DNA of 20,927 bases from JBLNBQ01 sp050260095 (GTDB lineage: Bacteria; Bacillota; UBA5301; DYFA01). Shown here one piece after another: positions 5,941-13,456 of the stretch (its first letter is position 1; the number at the start of each line of letters is the position of its first letter). Where the stretch lies: assembly GCA_050260095.1 (NCBI GenBank), contig JBLNBQ010000074.1:1-20927 (forward strand). The letters are read 5' to 3'. The notes under the pieces were generated by a model. The model did not search any database. It was not told the DNA's origin and worked only from the letters and a program-made list of their open reading frames with translations. The position numbers were made by a program, and so were the translations under genes.

Positions 5941-5963
5941 CGGCGGGCGCCGCTCGCCCGCCG
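5941..5963 (-). repeat. GC-rich hairpin ahead of the 183-residue gene
   Basis: CGGCGGGCG (5941-5949) and CGCCCGCCG (5955-5963) form a perfect 9-bp stem with a 5-base loop in the gap between two hypothetical genes. It lies directly before the GGAGGG ribosome-binding site of the downstream gene. There is no T-run, so it is not a standard terminator; it may affect mRNA stability or translation. Confidence 0.5.
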
Positions 5964-5993
5964 CCCGGAAGTAGTGTGCCGCAATGACGCCGG

Positions 5994-6290
5994 CTATGTG
6001 CGGGGCGGCCGCCGCCGGTGTCCCTTAAGGAGCGCCAGCCCTCCTGCCAGGTAGAGCACGACCAGGCCGGCGAAGACCGGATGGACACGCAGTTTGAAGG
6101 CCGGGCCGAAAAGGAAAAGCAGCCCGACCAAGACCGCCAGCAGGATGTACTGGAGCCCGACCAGGCGGGAGAAGCGCGGGGAGGTCCCCGCGGCGCGCCG
6201 CCTCACGCTCCGGCGCAGGTGACTCAAGCGGGCGGACCGGTGCAGCGCCGGGAACTGCTCGTCCTCCTCATCGTCGCGATGATGGGCCAA
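5994..6290 (-). CDS. Hypothetical two-span membrane protein
   Basis: This unrecognised 98-residue protein has an acidic then strongly basic N-terminus (DDEEDEQF followed by LRRSVRRRAAG), two hydrophobic spans (LQYILLAVLVGLLFLFG and VFAGLVVLYLAGGLALL) and a basic tail RRRPPRT. By the positive-inside rule both ends should be cytoplasmic. The start is set at TTG 6290, because GGAGGTG lies 6 nt before it. The GTG at 6299 that would add three residues is part of that same ribosome-binding site. It is first in a minus-strand run toward tadA. Function unknown. Confidence 0.65.
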   Translation of the reverse strand: MAHHRDDEEDEQFPALHRSARLSHLRRSVRRRAAGTSPRFSRLVGLQYILLAVLVGLLFLFGPAFKLRVHPVFAGLVVLYLAGGLALLKGHRRRPPRT

Positions 6291-6337
6291 GCCGGTCACC
6301 TCCCTGGAAGCAGTTCGCCGGTGTCAGGCTCCTCCCC

Positions 6338-6358
6338 TTCCAGGCTATGGTCCTGGAA
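6338..6358. promoter_or_regulatory. Dyad TTCCAGG-N7-CCTGGAA between divergent genes
   Basis: A perfect 7-bp inverted repeat with a 7-base centre lies between the leftward 98-residue gene and the rightward 44-residue gene. A further CCTGGAA half-site occurs at 6303-6309. The arrangement resembles an operator for a dimeric regulator. No regulator is known; a hairpin in the mRNA is the alternative. Confidence 0.4.
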
Positions 6359-6448
6359 AGCCCCTTCCGCGCAGCGCAACACTTCCCACGCCCGGCGGGG
6401 AAAGTGGCTGGGTCATCGCGGGCATCATACCCTCGAGGAGGAATCGCG

Positions 6449-6583
6449 GTGCTGGGTAGGAGGGACCGGAACTCGCTCGACGGGACGCAGTGGGAATTCC
6501 TGAAGAAGGGCTGGTGGGCCGTGCATCTGGTGGGGATCGGCGGTGCGCTGCTCCTGGGGCGCGCCATGAGAAAGAAGAGCTAA
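6449..6583 (+). CDS. Single-span membrane microprotein, 44 residues
   Basis: This small gene starts at GTG 6449 with a perfect GAGGAGG site 7 nt upstream. The product has a polar N-terminus, an aromatic stretch (QWEFLKKGWWAVH, residues 14-26) and one short hydrophobic span (LVGIGGALLLG, about 27-37) closed by RAMRKKS. The Lys/Trp-flanked helix suggests a membrane peptide with its C-terminus in the cytoplasm. Its TAA stop interlocks with the TAG of the opposite HTH gene (shared CTAA), the same junction seen at the other convergent pairs, which supports a real gene end. I do not recognise the family. Confidence 0.6.
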   Translation: MLGRRDRNSLDGTQWEFLKKGWWAVHLVGIGGALLLGRAMRKKS

Positions 6584-6780
6584 TCGTGGCGAGGGCGGGG
6601 GCGATGGGTTTTGGCCCACTCGATGACGTTCTCCTTGACGAACACCCACCGCCCGCCCTTGACCGAATGAGGTAAGCCCGATCTGGTCCAGGCCAGCACG
6701 GTATCGACCGGTACTCCGAAGAGCATCGCCACTTCATCCAACGTGTAGAAATCGCGTTCGGTCTCAAGCATGCTGCCCAT
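6580..6780 (-). CDS. Small MerR/excisionase-type helix-turn-helix protein
   Basis: The 66-residue protein is a single winged-helix DNA-binding domain of the HTH_17 (excisionase-like) type: FYTLDEVAMLFGVPVDTVLA forms the helix-turn-helix, WTRSGLPHSVKGGRWVFVKE the wing, and VIEWAKTH the last helix. Such proteins are small transcription factors or phage Xis-like factors; here no integrase, phage or IS gene is nearby, so a chromosomal regulator is more likely. The start is ATG 6780, though ATG 6771 is possible and neither has a strong ribosome-binding site. It follows the one-LysM gene by 32 bp, which suggests co-transcription with the LysM pair. Confidence 0.8.
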   Translation of the reverse strand: MGSMLETERDFYTLDEVAMLFGVPVDTVLAWTRSGLPHSVKGGRWVFVKENVIEWAKTHRPRPRHD

Positions 6781-6812
6781 TGTGACTCTACTCTACCCCC
6801 GTGGACAGGCCG

Positions 6813-7178
6813 TTATGACTGCGGACGCTCCGAAAAATGCAGGTGCGTCGCTTCGCCCTCGCCGGCCGAACGCACGGTGAGCACGAGACGGCCGGTTCCA
6901 TGGCGCTGCGCGTGCCGGCGTAGCGCGGCGAAGATGGTGGAAGGCAGCCGCAACACCGGCCCAGTCTCCAACTCCGGCCCAGGGGAAGGCGGGGCGACCT
7001 CCGGCGCGAAACCCGGGGAAGCCGCTGGTTCCGAAACCGGGATCCAGATCACCACGCCCGCCGAAAGGGGCTCCTCCTCCGCGAACCCGTTGATCCCGGC
7101 CAGTTCCGCCGCTTTGCATCCGTAGGCCTTCGCCAGTCCACCGAGGGTCTGGCCCGCACATGCTACATGATGGAGCAT
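6813..7178 (-). CDS. Single-LysM protein
   Basis: The 121-residue product has one N-terminal LysM-like module (about residues 4-47: GQTLGGLAKAYGCKAAELAG ... PLSAGVVIWIP), a Pro/Ser/Glu-rich linker and an unfamiliar C-terminal basic/beta domain (about 75-121, with LPSTIFAALRRHAQRHGTG). LysM domains bind N-acetylglucosamine polymers such as peptidoglycan. It lacks a signal peptide, as is usual for LysM proteins that assemble on the spore surface from the mother cell. The start is ATG 7178, because GGGGGTGA lies 5 nt before it; GTG 7187 is inside that site. It is 12 bp after the two-LysM gene and surely in the same operon. The spore role is inference. Confidence 0.8.
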   Translation of the reverse strand: MLHHVACAGQTLGGLAKAYGCKAAELAGINGFAEEEPLSAGVVIWIPVSEPAASPGFAPEVAPPSPGPELETGPVLRLPSTIFAALRRHAQRHGTGRLVLTVRSAGEGEATHLHFSERPQS

Positions 7179-7190
7179 GCAGGTCACCCC

Positions 7191-7862
7191 CTAGTCGCGG
7201 TGATGGTGGTGATGATGGTGCTCGCGGTGCCGCTCGTGCTCCTCTTCCTCCTGGGGGCGCATGTGCGTCCGGGGAAGGCCCCGCTCATCGCAATGATCAG
7301 TCTGGACGCTGCGCGGGAAGTCGAAGAGCGGAACCTCAACGGGGGGCATGGCGGGCTTGACGGCAGGCTTGACCCCCGGCTTCACCTCCAACGTGGGGCT
7401 GATCTCTAGGGTGGGCTTGAGTTCGACCGTCGGCTTGACTTCGACCGTGGGCCTCATCTCCACCGCTGGTTTGACCTCGACCGCGGGACGCCGGGGCTCC
7501 GGCGCTGGCCGTTCCGTGACCTCAACCACCGCGGCCGGCCGCCGGTGCGGGACGAAGATCACCTGGCCCGGGAAGATCAGGTCGGGGCAGGCGATCTGCG
7601 GGTTGGCGTTGATGAGCACGTTGAGATCGACGCCAAAGCGCTTGGCGATCTCAAACAGCGTATCCCCGGGCTGAACCACGTACAGGAAACGTCCGACCGG
7701 CGGGCGCTCCGGCGGCATGAGGGGGATGTGGACCACCTGTCCCGGGTAGATCAGGTCAGGGTTGGCGATCTGCGGGTTGACGGCGATGAGCGTCGAGAGG
7801 GCGATGCCGAACCGGCGCGCGATGTTGAACAAAGTGTCGCCAGGCTGCACGATGTATTCCAT
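7191..7862 (-). CDS. Two-LysM protein with PxVE repeats and histidine-rich tail
   Basis: The 223-residue protein begins directly with LysM 1 (residues 1-47, YIVQPGDTLFNIARRFGIAL ... PGQVVHIP) and LysM 2 (about 59-105, YVVQPGDTLFEIAKRFGVDL ... PGQVIFVP). A low-complexity region with a six-residue period (VEVKPA-like units, 128-163) follows, then VKP/AMPP repeats. The C-terminus is charged and ends with seven consecutive histidines (215-221) before RD. There is no signal peptide, like SafA-type spore coat morphogenetic proteins that start with LysM. The His-rich tail could bind metal ions. ATG 7862 has GGGAGG at 8 nt. It heads a minus-strand cluster with the one-LysM and HTH genes. Confidence 0.88.
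   Translation of the reverse strand: MEYIVQPGDTLFNIARRFGIALSTLIAVNPQIANPDLIYPGQVVHIPLMPPERPPVGRFLYVVQPGDTLFEIAKRFGVDLNVLINANPQIACPDLIFPGQVIFVPHRRPAAVVEVTERPAPEPRRPAVEVKPAVEMRPTVEVKPTVELKPTLEISPTLEVKPGVKPAVKPAMPPVEVPLFDFPRSVQTDHCDERGLPRTHMRPQEEEEHERHREHHHHHHHRD
7374..7481 (-). repeat. Imperfect 18-nt tandem repeats (six units)
   Basis: Six in-frame units of 18 nt encode VEVKPA, VEMRPT, VEVKPT, VELKPT, LEISPT and LEVKPG. Alternate hydrophobic and charged residues with a proline in each unit suggest an extended spacer between the LysM pair and the histidine-rich end. Such tracts change length easily by slippage. Confidence 0.8.
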
Positions 7863-7952
7863 AGGCCATACCTCCCAGCACGTGATGTGACACCATATGC
7901 GGGAGGCCTCACCTTGGGCACTCGGCCCGGGGCGAGTCCGAAGGCACCGCCC

Positions 7953-8774
7953 CTATCCATCCAGTTGGAGCAGGCGGGCGGAGTTGCGCCAGAGAATCAG
8001 GTCGCGTTCTGTTTCGGTCAGAGGTAGGGCCGCAAAACGCCTGAGTTCGTCCTGTGCGGACCACAAAGGAAAGTCGCTGCCGAAGAGGACCCGCTCCGCC
8101 CCGTAGGCCCGGATCAGCCGGACCGCCTCGTCACGGTCGAGCAGGGCGAGGGAACTCGAAGAATCCACGTAGACACTGGCCAGGGGAAAGACCTCTCCCA
8201 ATTCGTCCCACATCCGATAGCCCCCAAGGTGGGCGGCGACGACTTTCAGCCCCGGCACCGCCTGGACCAGACGCCGGAGGCGGGCGGGAGACGAGTAGTC
8301 CGGGCGCCCGAGCGACCGGAGATCACCGACGTGAATCAAGATGACGAACTCAGGGCCAATCGAGGCAAAGAGCGCGAGCGCCTCCGGGGAGTCGAGGTAG
8401 AAGCCCTGAAAGTCGGGATGGAACTTGAGCCCGCGCAAACCGGCGGCGCGCAGGCGGGCCAGTTCCCCCGGGACGTCGGAATAGCCCGGATGAAGGGTGC
8501 CGAAGGGAAGCAGCCGGGGCGCGGGCGGATCCTGGACCGTGCGGTCGAGTTCCGCCAGCTGGATAGCCCAGTCGTTGGCGGCCCGCACCTGCGCGGGACG
8601 GGTCGCCGCCGTGTGGACAACCGTGAGGTCGACTCCTGCCTGGCGCTGGGCGGCAAGCAGTCCGGCCAGGGTTCCATCGGCTGCGGGGGGATGTCCGTAG
8701 TGCCCGGCGAGTTGGTCGATGACCTTGACGGCGACGGGGTCGGGAAAAGCGTGAGCGTGAAAGTCGATGATCAT
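7953..8774 (-). CDS. Amidohydrolase-family metal-dependent hydrolase
   Basis: The 273-residue protein is a TIM-barrel amidohydrolase of the COG2159 type, which includes decarboxylases and hydrolases with unknown substrates. The metal-binding HxH is at residues 6 and 8 (IIDFHAHAFPD). Further ligand segments are GLKFHPDFQGF, VVAAHLGGYRMWDELG and the conserved late aspartate in VLFGSDFPLWS. The length fits the family. The ATG at 8774 gives the normal MIIDFHAH start but has no close ribosome-binding site; GGAGGT is about 16 nt away. It diverges from resB and lies 90 bp upstream of the LysM cluster. No neighbour reveals the substrate. Confidence 0.88.
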   Translation of the reverse strand: MIIDFHAHAFPDPVAVKVIDQLAGHYGHPPAADGTLAGLLAAQRQAGVDLTVVHTAATRPAQVRAANDWAIQLAELDRTVQDPPAPRLLPFGTLHPGYSDVPGELARLRAAGLRGLKFHPDFQGFYLDSPEALALFASIGPEFVILIHVGDLRSLGRPDYSSPARLRRLVQAVPGLKVVAAHLGGYRMWDELGEVFPLASVYVDSSSSLALLDRDEAVRLIRAYGAERVLFGSDFPLWSAQDELRRFAALPLTETERDLILWRNSARLLQLDG

Positions 8775-8894
8775 GCAGGGGAAAGTTCGACCTCCGGCGG
8801 GGAATCCCTTTCCACGCTTGGACCTGGGAGGGCTTTCGCCGCAGGCAGTCGAATTCGTCCGGGAGGACTATCTCTGGCGAGGAGGGCGTGAGGC

Positions 8895-10451
8895 ATGGCG
8901 GCTGGGAGTTTCGCCGGCCCTTTGGGGCGCACCCTGCGCTCGCCCCGGCTTGCCATCGCTCTTCTGGCGGCTTTCGCGGCGGCCTGCCTCGTGGGCAACC
9001 TCGCCCCTCAGGTCGGCATCGCCGGAGCCGACGCGGTCGCCGCCTGGCAGGCGACGCACCCGGGACTCGCCCATCTGCTGCGCCTCATCGACGGGTTCAG
9101 CCTTTTCACCTCTGGGTGGTTCCTGGTCCTCACGGGGCTGCTCGCCCTGAGCACGCTCGCCTGCACGATAGACCAGTTCCGGCGGGTGCGCAGGAGCGCG
9201 GCCCATCCGCCGGTCGGGGCCGAAGGAGCGCGGCTGCTTCCGCCGGCGCCGACCCGGGAGATCCTCCTGGGCCTGGACCAGGCCGCAGCCGCTCGCCGCG
9301 TGGCGGAAGCGCTGCGGCGGTTGGGCTTGCGTGTCCGCCCGGCAGACCCTCGGGCCGCGTCCGCTGGGCAAGCGGACGTCCCTGTTCTCGCGGTCAGGGG
9401 GGAGACGGTCGGGCTGGGGCGCTGGAGTTCGCCGCTCTTCCACCTCGGGTTGGTCCTGCTCTTCGTCGCCGTCATCGCGGGGGCGCTCACCCAGTGGTCC
9501 ACAACCCTCCTCTTGGCCGAGGGCGGCGCCTTCGACCCGGCGAAACAGCCCGCCCACGGCGACCCAGGGCAGGCGGATGGCAGCCGCCCGGCGCTGGCCG
9601 GTCGAATCCCCCCGGTGATGCTCATCGAGCACCTGCCTCGCTACCAGTTGAAGCGCTACCAACCCGACGCCGCCAGCCGGCTGCAGGTGGGCGGGCGACC
9701 GCAGTTCGTCAGCATGGGCCGCCCCCTGACGCTCGGCCGCCTCACGCTCCGCCAAGCCCGCCGCTACGGGGCGCTGGCCGAGGTCGTGATCCGGCCGGCC
9801 GGTAGCCCTTCGTCCGAACCCGCCCTGGTGCGCCGGGCGACGGATTCTCCTCCGCCCGATTTCGGCGGCCCGGTGGAGCGGCCCGACGGCTCGTACCAGG
9901 CCGGCCTCGTCTTCGTCAACCAGGAAAACGCCGAGCGGCAAGAGCGGCCGCTATACCTTCCCATGCTGGGCGGCACGGCCACGTTCCGCCTGGTGCCCCA
10001 GGCCACCGCCGCCAACTACCGGTTGCCGCTTTACCAGCGTTTCCAACTGGCGATGACTTTTACCCCTGATGCGCCGGCGTCTCAGGCCTCCGGGCCAACC
10101 GGTACAGCGGCCTCGCCCGCGGCGCTGCCGGCGCAGCGGCTGCTTCGCCCCGGGGAGAGTCTCAGCCTCGGCGGCTGGACCATCACCTTCCCGTCGCTGC
10201 GGTACTGGACCACCTTCACGGTGACCTCGACTCCGCTGACGCCAGTCTTCTTCCTGCTCAGTTGGCTCTGCATCGGCGCCCTGGGGCTCGGGCTCTTCTC
10301 CCCGCCCCGCTGGGTGGAGGCCGTAGTGTTGCCCGCCCCCCAGGGTCGCGGAACAGTCCTTCGTTACCATGTGATGGCCGGGCGGGGCGGAGCGTTCTTT
10401 GCCGAGCGCACCCACCTAGCCCTGTCCCGCCTCGAGGAGGCCCAGGAATGA
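8895..10451 (+). CDS. resB: ResB/Ccs1 family cytochrome c biogenesis protein
   Basis: ResB (Ccs1) forms with ResC/CcsA the System II machine that carries haem across the membrane and attaches it to apocytochrome c. The 518 residues show the typical plan: TM1 (about 18-38), TM2 (about 73-92), TM3 (LFHLGLVLLFVAVIAGAL, 181-198, with H183), a large outside domain of about 240 residues rich in beta strands, and TM4 (about 448-468) with a cytoplasmic tail. The outside domain includes the usual late segments FQLAMTFTPD and LRPGESLSLGGWTITF. ATG 8895 is preceded by GGAGGG. The stop overlaps the ccsA start (ATGA), so the two are co-translated. B. subtilis ResB is about 540 residues. Confidence 0.9.
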   Translation: MAAGSFAGPLGRTLRSPRLAIALLAAFAAACLVGNLAPQVGIAGADAVAAWQATHPGLAHLLRLIDGFSLFTSGWFLVLTGLLALSTLACTIDQFRRVRRSAAHPPVGAEGARLLPPAPTREILLGLDQAAAARRVAEALRRLGLRVRPADPRAASAGQADVPVLAVRGETVGLGRWSSPLFHLGLVLLFVAVIAGALTQWSTTLLLAEGGAFDPAKQPAHGDPGQADGSRPALAGRIPPVMLIEHLPRYQLKRYQPDAASRLQVGGRPQFVSMGRPLTLGRLTLRQARRYGALAEVVIRPAGSPSSEPALVRRATDSPPPDFGGPVERPDGSYQAGLVFVNQENAERQERPLYLPMLGGTATFRLVPQATAANYRLPLYQRFQLAMTFTPDAPASQASGPTGTAASPAALPAQRLLRPGESLSLGGWTITFPSLRYWTTFTVTSTPLTPVFFLLSWLCIGALGLGLFSPPRWVEAVVLPAPQGRGTVLRYHVMAGRGGAFFAERTHLALSRLEEAQE

Positions 10452-11302
10452 CGCCGCTTCTCTCGCCGGCCGGGCTCGTCACGGCCGATCTGACGCTCTA
10501 TTGGGTGACCGCAGTCCTCTATGCGGCGGCCGCCGCCAGCTATGTGTTGCGCCTGGTCTTCGGAGGCGACCGATGGGCCAGGTGGTCGGCCAGGGCGACC
10601 TGGGCCGCGCTGGTCGTGAATACAGTGCAACTGGCCGTCCACTGGTACCGGGCGGGCCACGCCCCGTACATCAGCCGGCTGGAAGTGGTGACCTCCACTG
10701 TCTGGCTGATTGTGGTCCTGTTCCTCGTGGTTCAGCGGCGAACCCCTGAACTGGCCGCCGCGGGCGCCTTCCTGCTGCCGGTGGCCACCTTGGCCCTCGG
10801 GTTCGTCGGCACGGCCGCCACGCCGGCCGTCGGCGCACCGCCGCTCTCCTTCGCCACCGTCTGGCTCGGGATTCACGTCGTCTTCACCCAACTCTTCGTC
10901 GGGTGCGCCCTCCTCGCTGCCGGCCTGGCCTTTCTTGGGCTGACCGGACTCGCCGCCCGCCCCGGCGCGGTCGCGATGCGCGTGCCCCAGGGCCGGGCCG
11001 CCGACGACCTCATTTACCGGTTCACCGCCGCCGGGTTCTTCTTTCTGACCATCATGATCCTGGCCGGTTCCATCTGGGCGAACCATGCCTGGGGACGTTA
11101 CTGGGGCTGGGATCCCATCGAGGTGTGGTCGCTCATCTGCTGGCTCATATACGCCCTCAAGCTCCACCTGATCCGCACCTTCGGCTGGAAAGGTGGGCGG
11201 CTGGCCTGGCTCTCGCTGGCGGCCCTGGGCGTCGCGCTGTTCAGCATGTTCGGCGTGGTCCTGGTCTATCCCAGCATCCACGGCAGCTACATGGTGAAGT
11301 AG
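10448..11302 (+). CDS. ccsA: Cytochrome c assembly protein CcsA/ResC
   Basis: CcsA/ResC is the polytopic haem-handling partner of ResB. The 284-residue protein has about eight hydrophobic helices and the tryptophan-rich WWD haem-binding motif WGRYWGWDPIEVWSLICW. Conserved flanking histidines are seen in WLGIHVVFTQL, in ANHAWG just before the motif and in YPSIHGSY at the end. The start ATG 10448 overlaps the resB stop by 4 nt, giving MTPLLSPAGLV; an open frame upstream of it is only antisense-free chance within resB. The gene is followed after 1 nt by a methyltransferase gene. The presence of System II implies c-type cytochromes and hence respiration or related electron transfer. Confidence 0.94.
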   Translation: MTPLLSPAGLVTADLTLYWVTAVLYAAAAASYVLRLVFGGDRWARWSARATWAALVVNTVQLAVHWYRAGHAPYISRLEVVTSTVWLIVVLFLVVQRRTPELAAAGAFLLPVATLALGFVGTAATPAVGAPPLSFATVWLGIHVVFTQLFVGCALLAAGLAFLGLTGLAARPGAVAMRVPQGRAADDLIYRFTAAGFFFLTIMILAGSIWANHAWGRYWGWDPIEVWSLICWLIYALKLHLIRTFGWKGGRLAWLSLAALGVALFSMFGVVLVYPSIHGSYMVK

Positions 11303-11303
11303 G

Positions 11304-11924
11304 GTGAACCCCTGGCGGCTCGCGTACTTCAACCTCATCGCGGGAGGGTACAGCCTGTTGCGCCGGCCCAGCCGGGCCGAGCGCGACCTGGTGGCCCGCC
11401 TGCTGGGAATCGCGCCGGGCACAGGCCACCTCCTGGAGGGCCACCTCCTGGAGGTGGGCTCGGGCGCCGGCCACCATGCCCGCGACCTGCTGCGCCGCTT
11501 CCCACAGCTTCACGTCACCGCTTGTGAGCCGGCGTTGCTTTTCCGTCTGGCCAGCCGCTTAGCCACCTGGACTACCGGCTTCGACCGGCGGCTCACGCAC
11601 GTCGGTGCGCCCGCCGAACGGCTGCCCTTCCCCGGCGCCACCTTTGAGGCGGGCCTCTGCCTCTTTGTGCTCTGGGCGATCGACCATCGCGAGGTGGCCG
11701 TGGCCGAACTGGCCCGGGTGATCAAACCCGGCGGCGGACTGGTGATCGCCGACTTTGCGCTGCCTGTTCCGGGCACGGGCCGCCCGAGGGCGCGCCTGCC
11801 CTTCGGCCACGAACCATTGGGCGGGCCGGAAGAACTGGCCCGCCTCGTGGAACCCTGTTTCACCGTGGTCGAGACAGAACGCTGGCCCGCCGCCCTCTTC
11901 GCCGCCTGCCGGCGTAACCCCTAA
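11304..11924 (+). CDS. Class I SAM-dependent methyltransferase
   Basis: The 206-residue protein has the class I (UbiE-like Methyltransf_11) fold: motif I LLEVGSGAGHHA (about 49-60), an acidic residue after strand 2 in VTACEPALLF, the post-motif stretch APAERLPFPGATFEAGLCLF, and VIKPGGGLVIADF. The substrate is unknown. GTG 11304 starts one base after the ccsA stop, so translation is probably coupled to the cytochrome c genes; a quinone or haem-related methylation is possible but only a guess. Just before motif I there is a perfect 15-nt tandem duplication giving GHLLE twice. The TAA stop interlocks with the TAG of the opposite peptidase gene. Confidence 0.85.
   Translation: MNPWRLAYFNLIAGGYSLLRRPSRAERDLVARLLGIAPGTGHLLEGHLLEVGSGAGHHARDLLRRFPQLHVTACEPALLFRLASRLATWTTGFDRRLTHVGAPAERLPFPGATFEAGLCLFVLWAIDHREVAVAELARVIKPGGGLVIADFALPVPGTGRPRARLPFGHEPLGGPEELARLVEPCFTVVETERWPAALFAACRRNP
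11424..11453 (+). repeat. Perfect 15-nt tandem duplication inside the methyltransferase gene
   Basis: GGCCACCTCCTGGAG is present twice in direct succession (11424-11438 and 11439-11453), in frame, adding five residues (GHLLE) immediately before the SAM-binding motif I. Zero divergence between the copies suggests a recent slippage event. Confidence 0.85.
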
Positions 11925-13456
11925 CCGAGCGCCGCCTTGAGTTCGGCGAGCAGCGCGGCCGGGTCAAGGGCCGGCCAACCCAATTCCGCCGACAACTCCT
12001 CCGCCGTGAGCTGTTCGCCGTGCTCCCACAGTCCACGCAGGAACTGCCCGGCCCGTACGCTCTTGAACCACTGCGGCCCGAACCGCTGCCGCAAGGTCTC
12101 TTTCACCTGCGCCTCGAGCAGCCAAGCCCGCAGGTAGTTGGCCGCATAGAAGGCATCGTCCAGGTCGGTCAGGAAGTTGGCCCCCGGGTAGTGGACCAGG
12201 GTGGCTTCGAGAAGGTGGTTCACGTACGACTCCCGCAGGAGCGCGGGATCGTCCGCCCGGTGGAGGTCCCACTCGTACGCCAGCTTGCCGGCGTAGCGGC
12301 GGACGAAGAAGAGCCGTTTCAGGTAAGCGAACCGCCGGAACGCCAGCGCCTCGTCGTCCGGCAGGCCGAGTTCGGCCAGCCACCCCGGCTCAGTCACCAG
12401 GTGCTCCAGCGTGAAAGCGTGCGCCTCGGTCACTGCGTAGTCGCCCAGCCAGCGGTACTCCATCGGCCGGTGGGCGCCGGTGTGGCCGAAATGCTCCGCA
12501 TGGCCCGCCTCGTGGAGGATGGCCTCGTAGTCGTCGGGCCCACCCTTGGGGAGGATGACCAGGTAGATCTCGTCGGGCACCCGCACCGGCGCGCAGAAAG
12601 CCCGCGGCGCCTTGCCCGGGCGCGCCTCGGTGTCCAGCACGATGTTGTGTTGTGCCGCAAGCTCGATGCCCAGCCCGGCGAGGCTTGACTGCAGCGCGTC
12701 CACCACCCGGCCGGCCGGGAAGTAGCGGTCGAACTGGGGAGCGCGCCACAGGCGGGCGAGGTCGTGCTGCTGCGCACCGGCGAGGCTGCGACCGACCGCC
12801 GCCTGCCAGGCCGGCGCGAGGGCCGCTTCATACAGGTCATCCGTCTCGCGAAGCAGACCGGAGAGCTGCGACACGAGTTGCTCCAGGTCGAGCTGGCGGC
12901 TCTCCGCGCACAGGTGGGCGTAGTCGCGATAGCCGAGTTCCCGCGCCGCCGCGTGAAGGGACCGCCAGCGCGCCAAGCGGTCGGGGTTGCGGCGTTCCTG
13001 TTCGGCTACGCCGGCCGCGTGCAGCCGGGCCCTCGCCCGCCGGTCGGCGGTGTTGGCCACCCGGGCGCTGAGCTGGCGGTAGGGAATCTCCTCCCCGTCT
13101 ACCTTCACGACCGCCTTGGCTTCCTCGATGGTGAGCGCCTCATCGGCTTCTTTCACCCGCTCGCCAAGGTGCCCCTGGAGCAGGAATTCGTATAGAAAGC
13201 GCAGGCGCTTCGCGTCGTCGCCCGCCGGGCCTGTGACCTCCCCGTCCCAGGTGTAAAGCTGCTCCTCCACCCGTTCCAGTTCGGCGCGCACCGCCTCCAA
13301 CTGCGGTCGGGCGAAGATGGCCCCGTGCCGGCGGTAGATCCCCGCCAGGTCGAACTCGGCCTGGTGGCCGGCATAGTTGCGGTAATACTCCTGGTTCAGC
13401 TCGCTCTGGTAAGCCTCCACCTCGGCCCGCAGGCGCTCAAGGTCGGGCAACGTCAT
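11921..13456 (-). CDS. M3-like zinc metallopeptidase
   Basis: The 511-residue protein is a largely helical gluzincin. The zinc motif HEAGH lies at residues 315-319 (H315, E316, H319), and the third ligand is probably E344 in the sequence LGDYAVTEAHAF, 25 residues on, as in M3 peptidases. The N-terminal half is helical with EYYRNYAGH and GIYRRHGAIF. There is no signal peptide, so it should act in the cytoplasm on oligopeptides. The family resembles oligoendopeptidases but is shorter than PepF (about 600), so the exact subfamily is left open. ATG 13456 has GGAGGGG at about 6 nt. It faces the methyltransferase gene with a 4-bp CTAA stop overlap. Confidence 0.85.
   Translation of the reverse strand: MTLPDLERLRAEVEAYQSELNQEYYRNYAGHQAEFDLAGIYRRHGAIFARPQLEAVRAELERVEEQLYTWDGEVTGPAGDDAKRLRFLYEFLLQGHLGERVKEADEALTIEEAKAVVKVDGEEIPYRQLSARVANTADRRARARLHAAGVAEQERRNPDRLARWRSLHAAARELGYRDYAHLCAESRQLDLEQLVSQLSGLLRETDDLYEAALAPAWQAAVGRSLAGAQQHDLARLWRAPQFDRYFPAGRVVDALQSSLAGLGIELAAQHNIVLDTEARPGKAPRAFCAPVRVPDEIYLVILPKGGPDDYEAILHEAGHAEHFGHTGAHRPMEYRWLGDYAVTEAHAFTLEHLVTEPGWLAELGLPDDEALAFRRFAYLKRLFFVRRYAGKLAYEWDLHRADDPALLRESYVNHLLEATLVHYPGANFLTDLDDAFYAANYLRAWLLEAQVKETLRQRFGPQWFKSVRAGQFLRGLWEHGEQLTAEELSAELGWPALDPAALLAELKAALG

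Noticed and set aside
6580..6780. HTH protein as a prophage excisionase
   Set aside because: There is no integrase, recombinase, attachment-site repeat or phage gene in the window.
7197..7226. Seven-histidine end as a cloning-vector tag
   Set aside because: It uses mixed CAC/CAT codons, is preceded by a natural His/Glu-rich stretch and lies in a continuous genomic context.
7374..7481. Regular repeats considered as a CRISPR array
   Set aside because: Units are 18 nt, adjacent without unique spacers, and in frame within a LysM gene.
8868..9941. 357-codon minus-strand frame opposite resB
   Set aside because: Composition is Arg/Gly/Pro-rich with no motif, and it lies on the reverse of a recognised gene.
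10262..10447. N-terminal extension of ccsA inside resB
   Set aside because: The normal CcsA start is ATG 10448, overlapping the resB stop; the upstream part is a shadow of resB.
10364..11422. 352-codon minus-strand frame opposite ccsA
   Set aside because: No ribosome-binding site or family motif; antisense to a well-recognised membrane protein.
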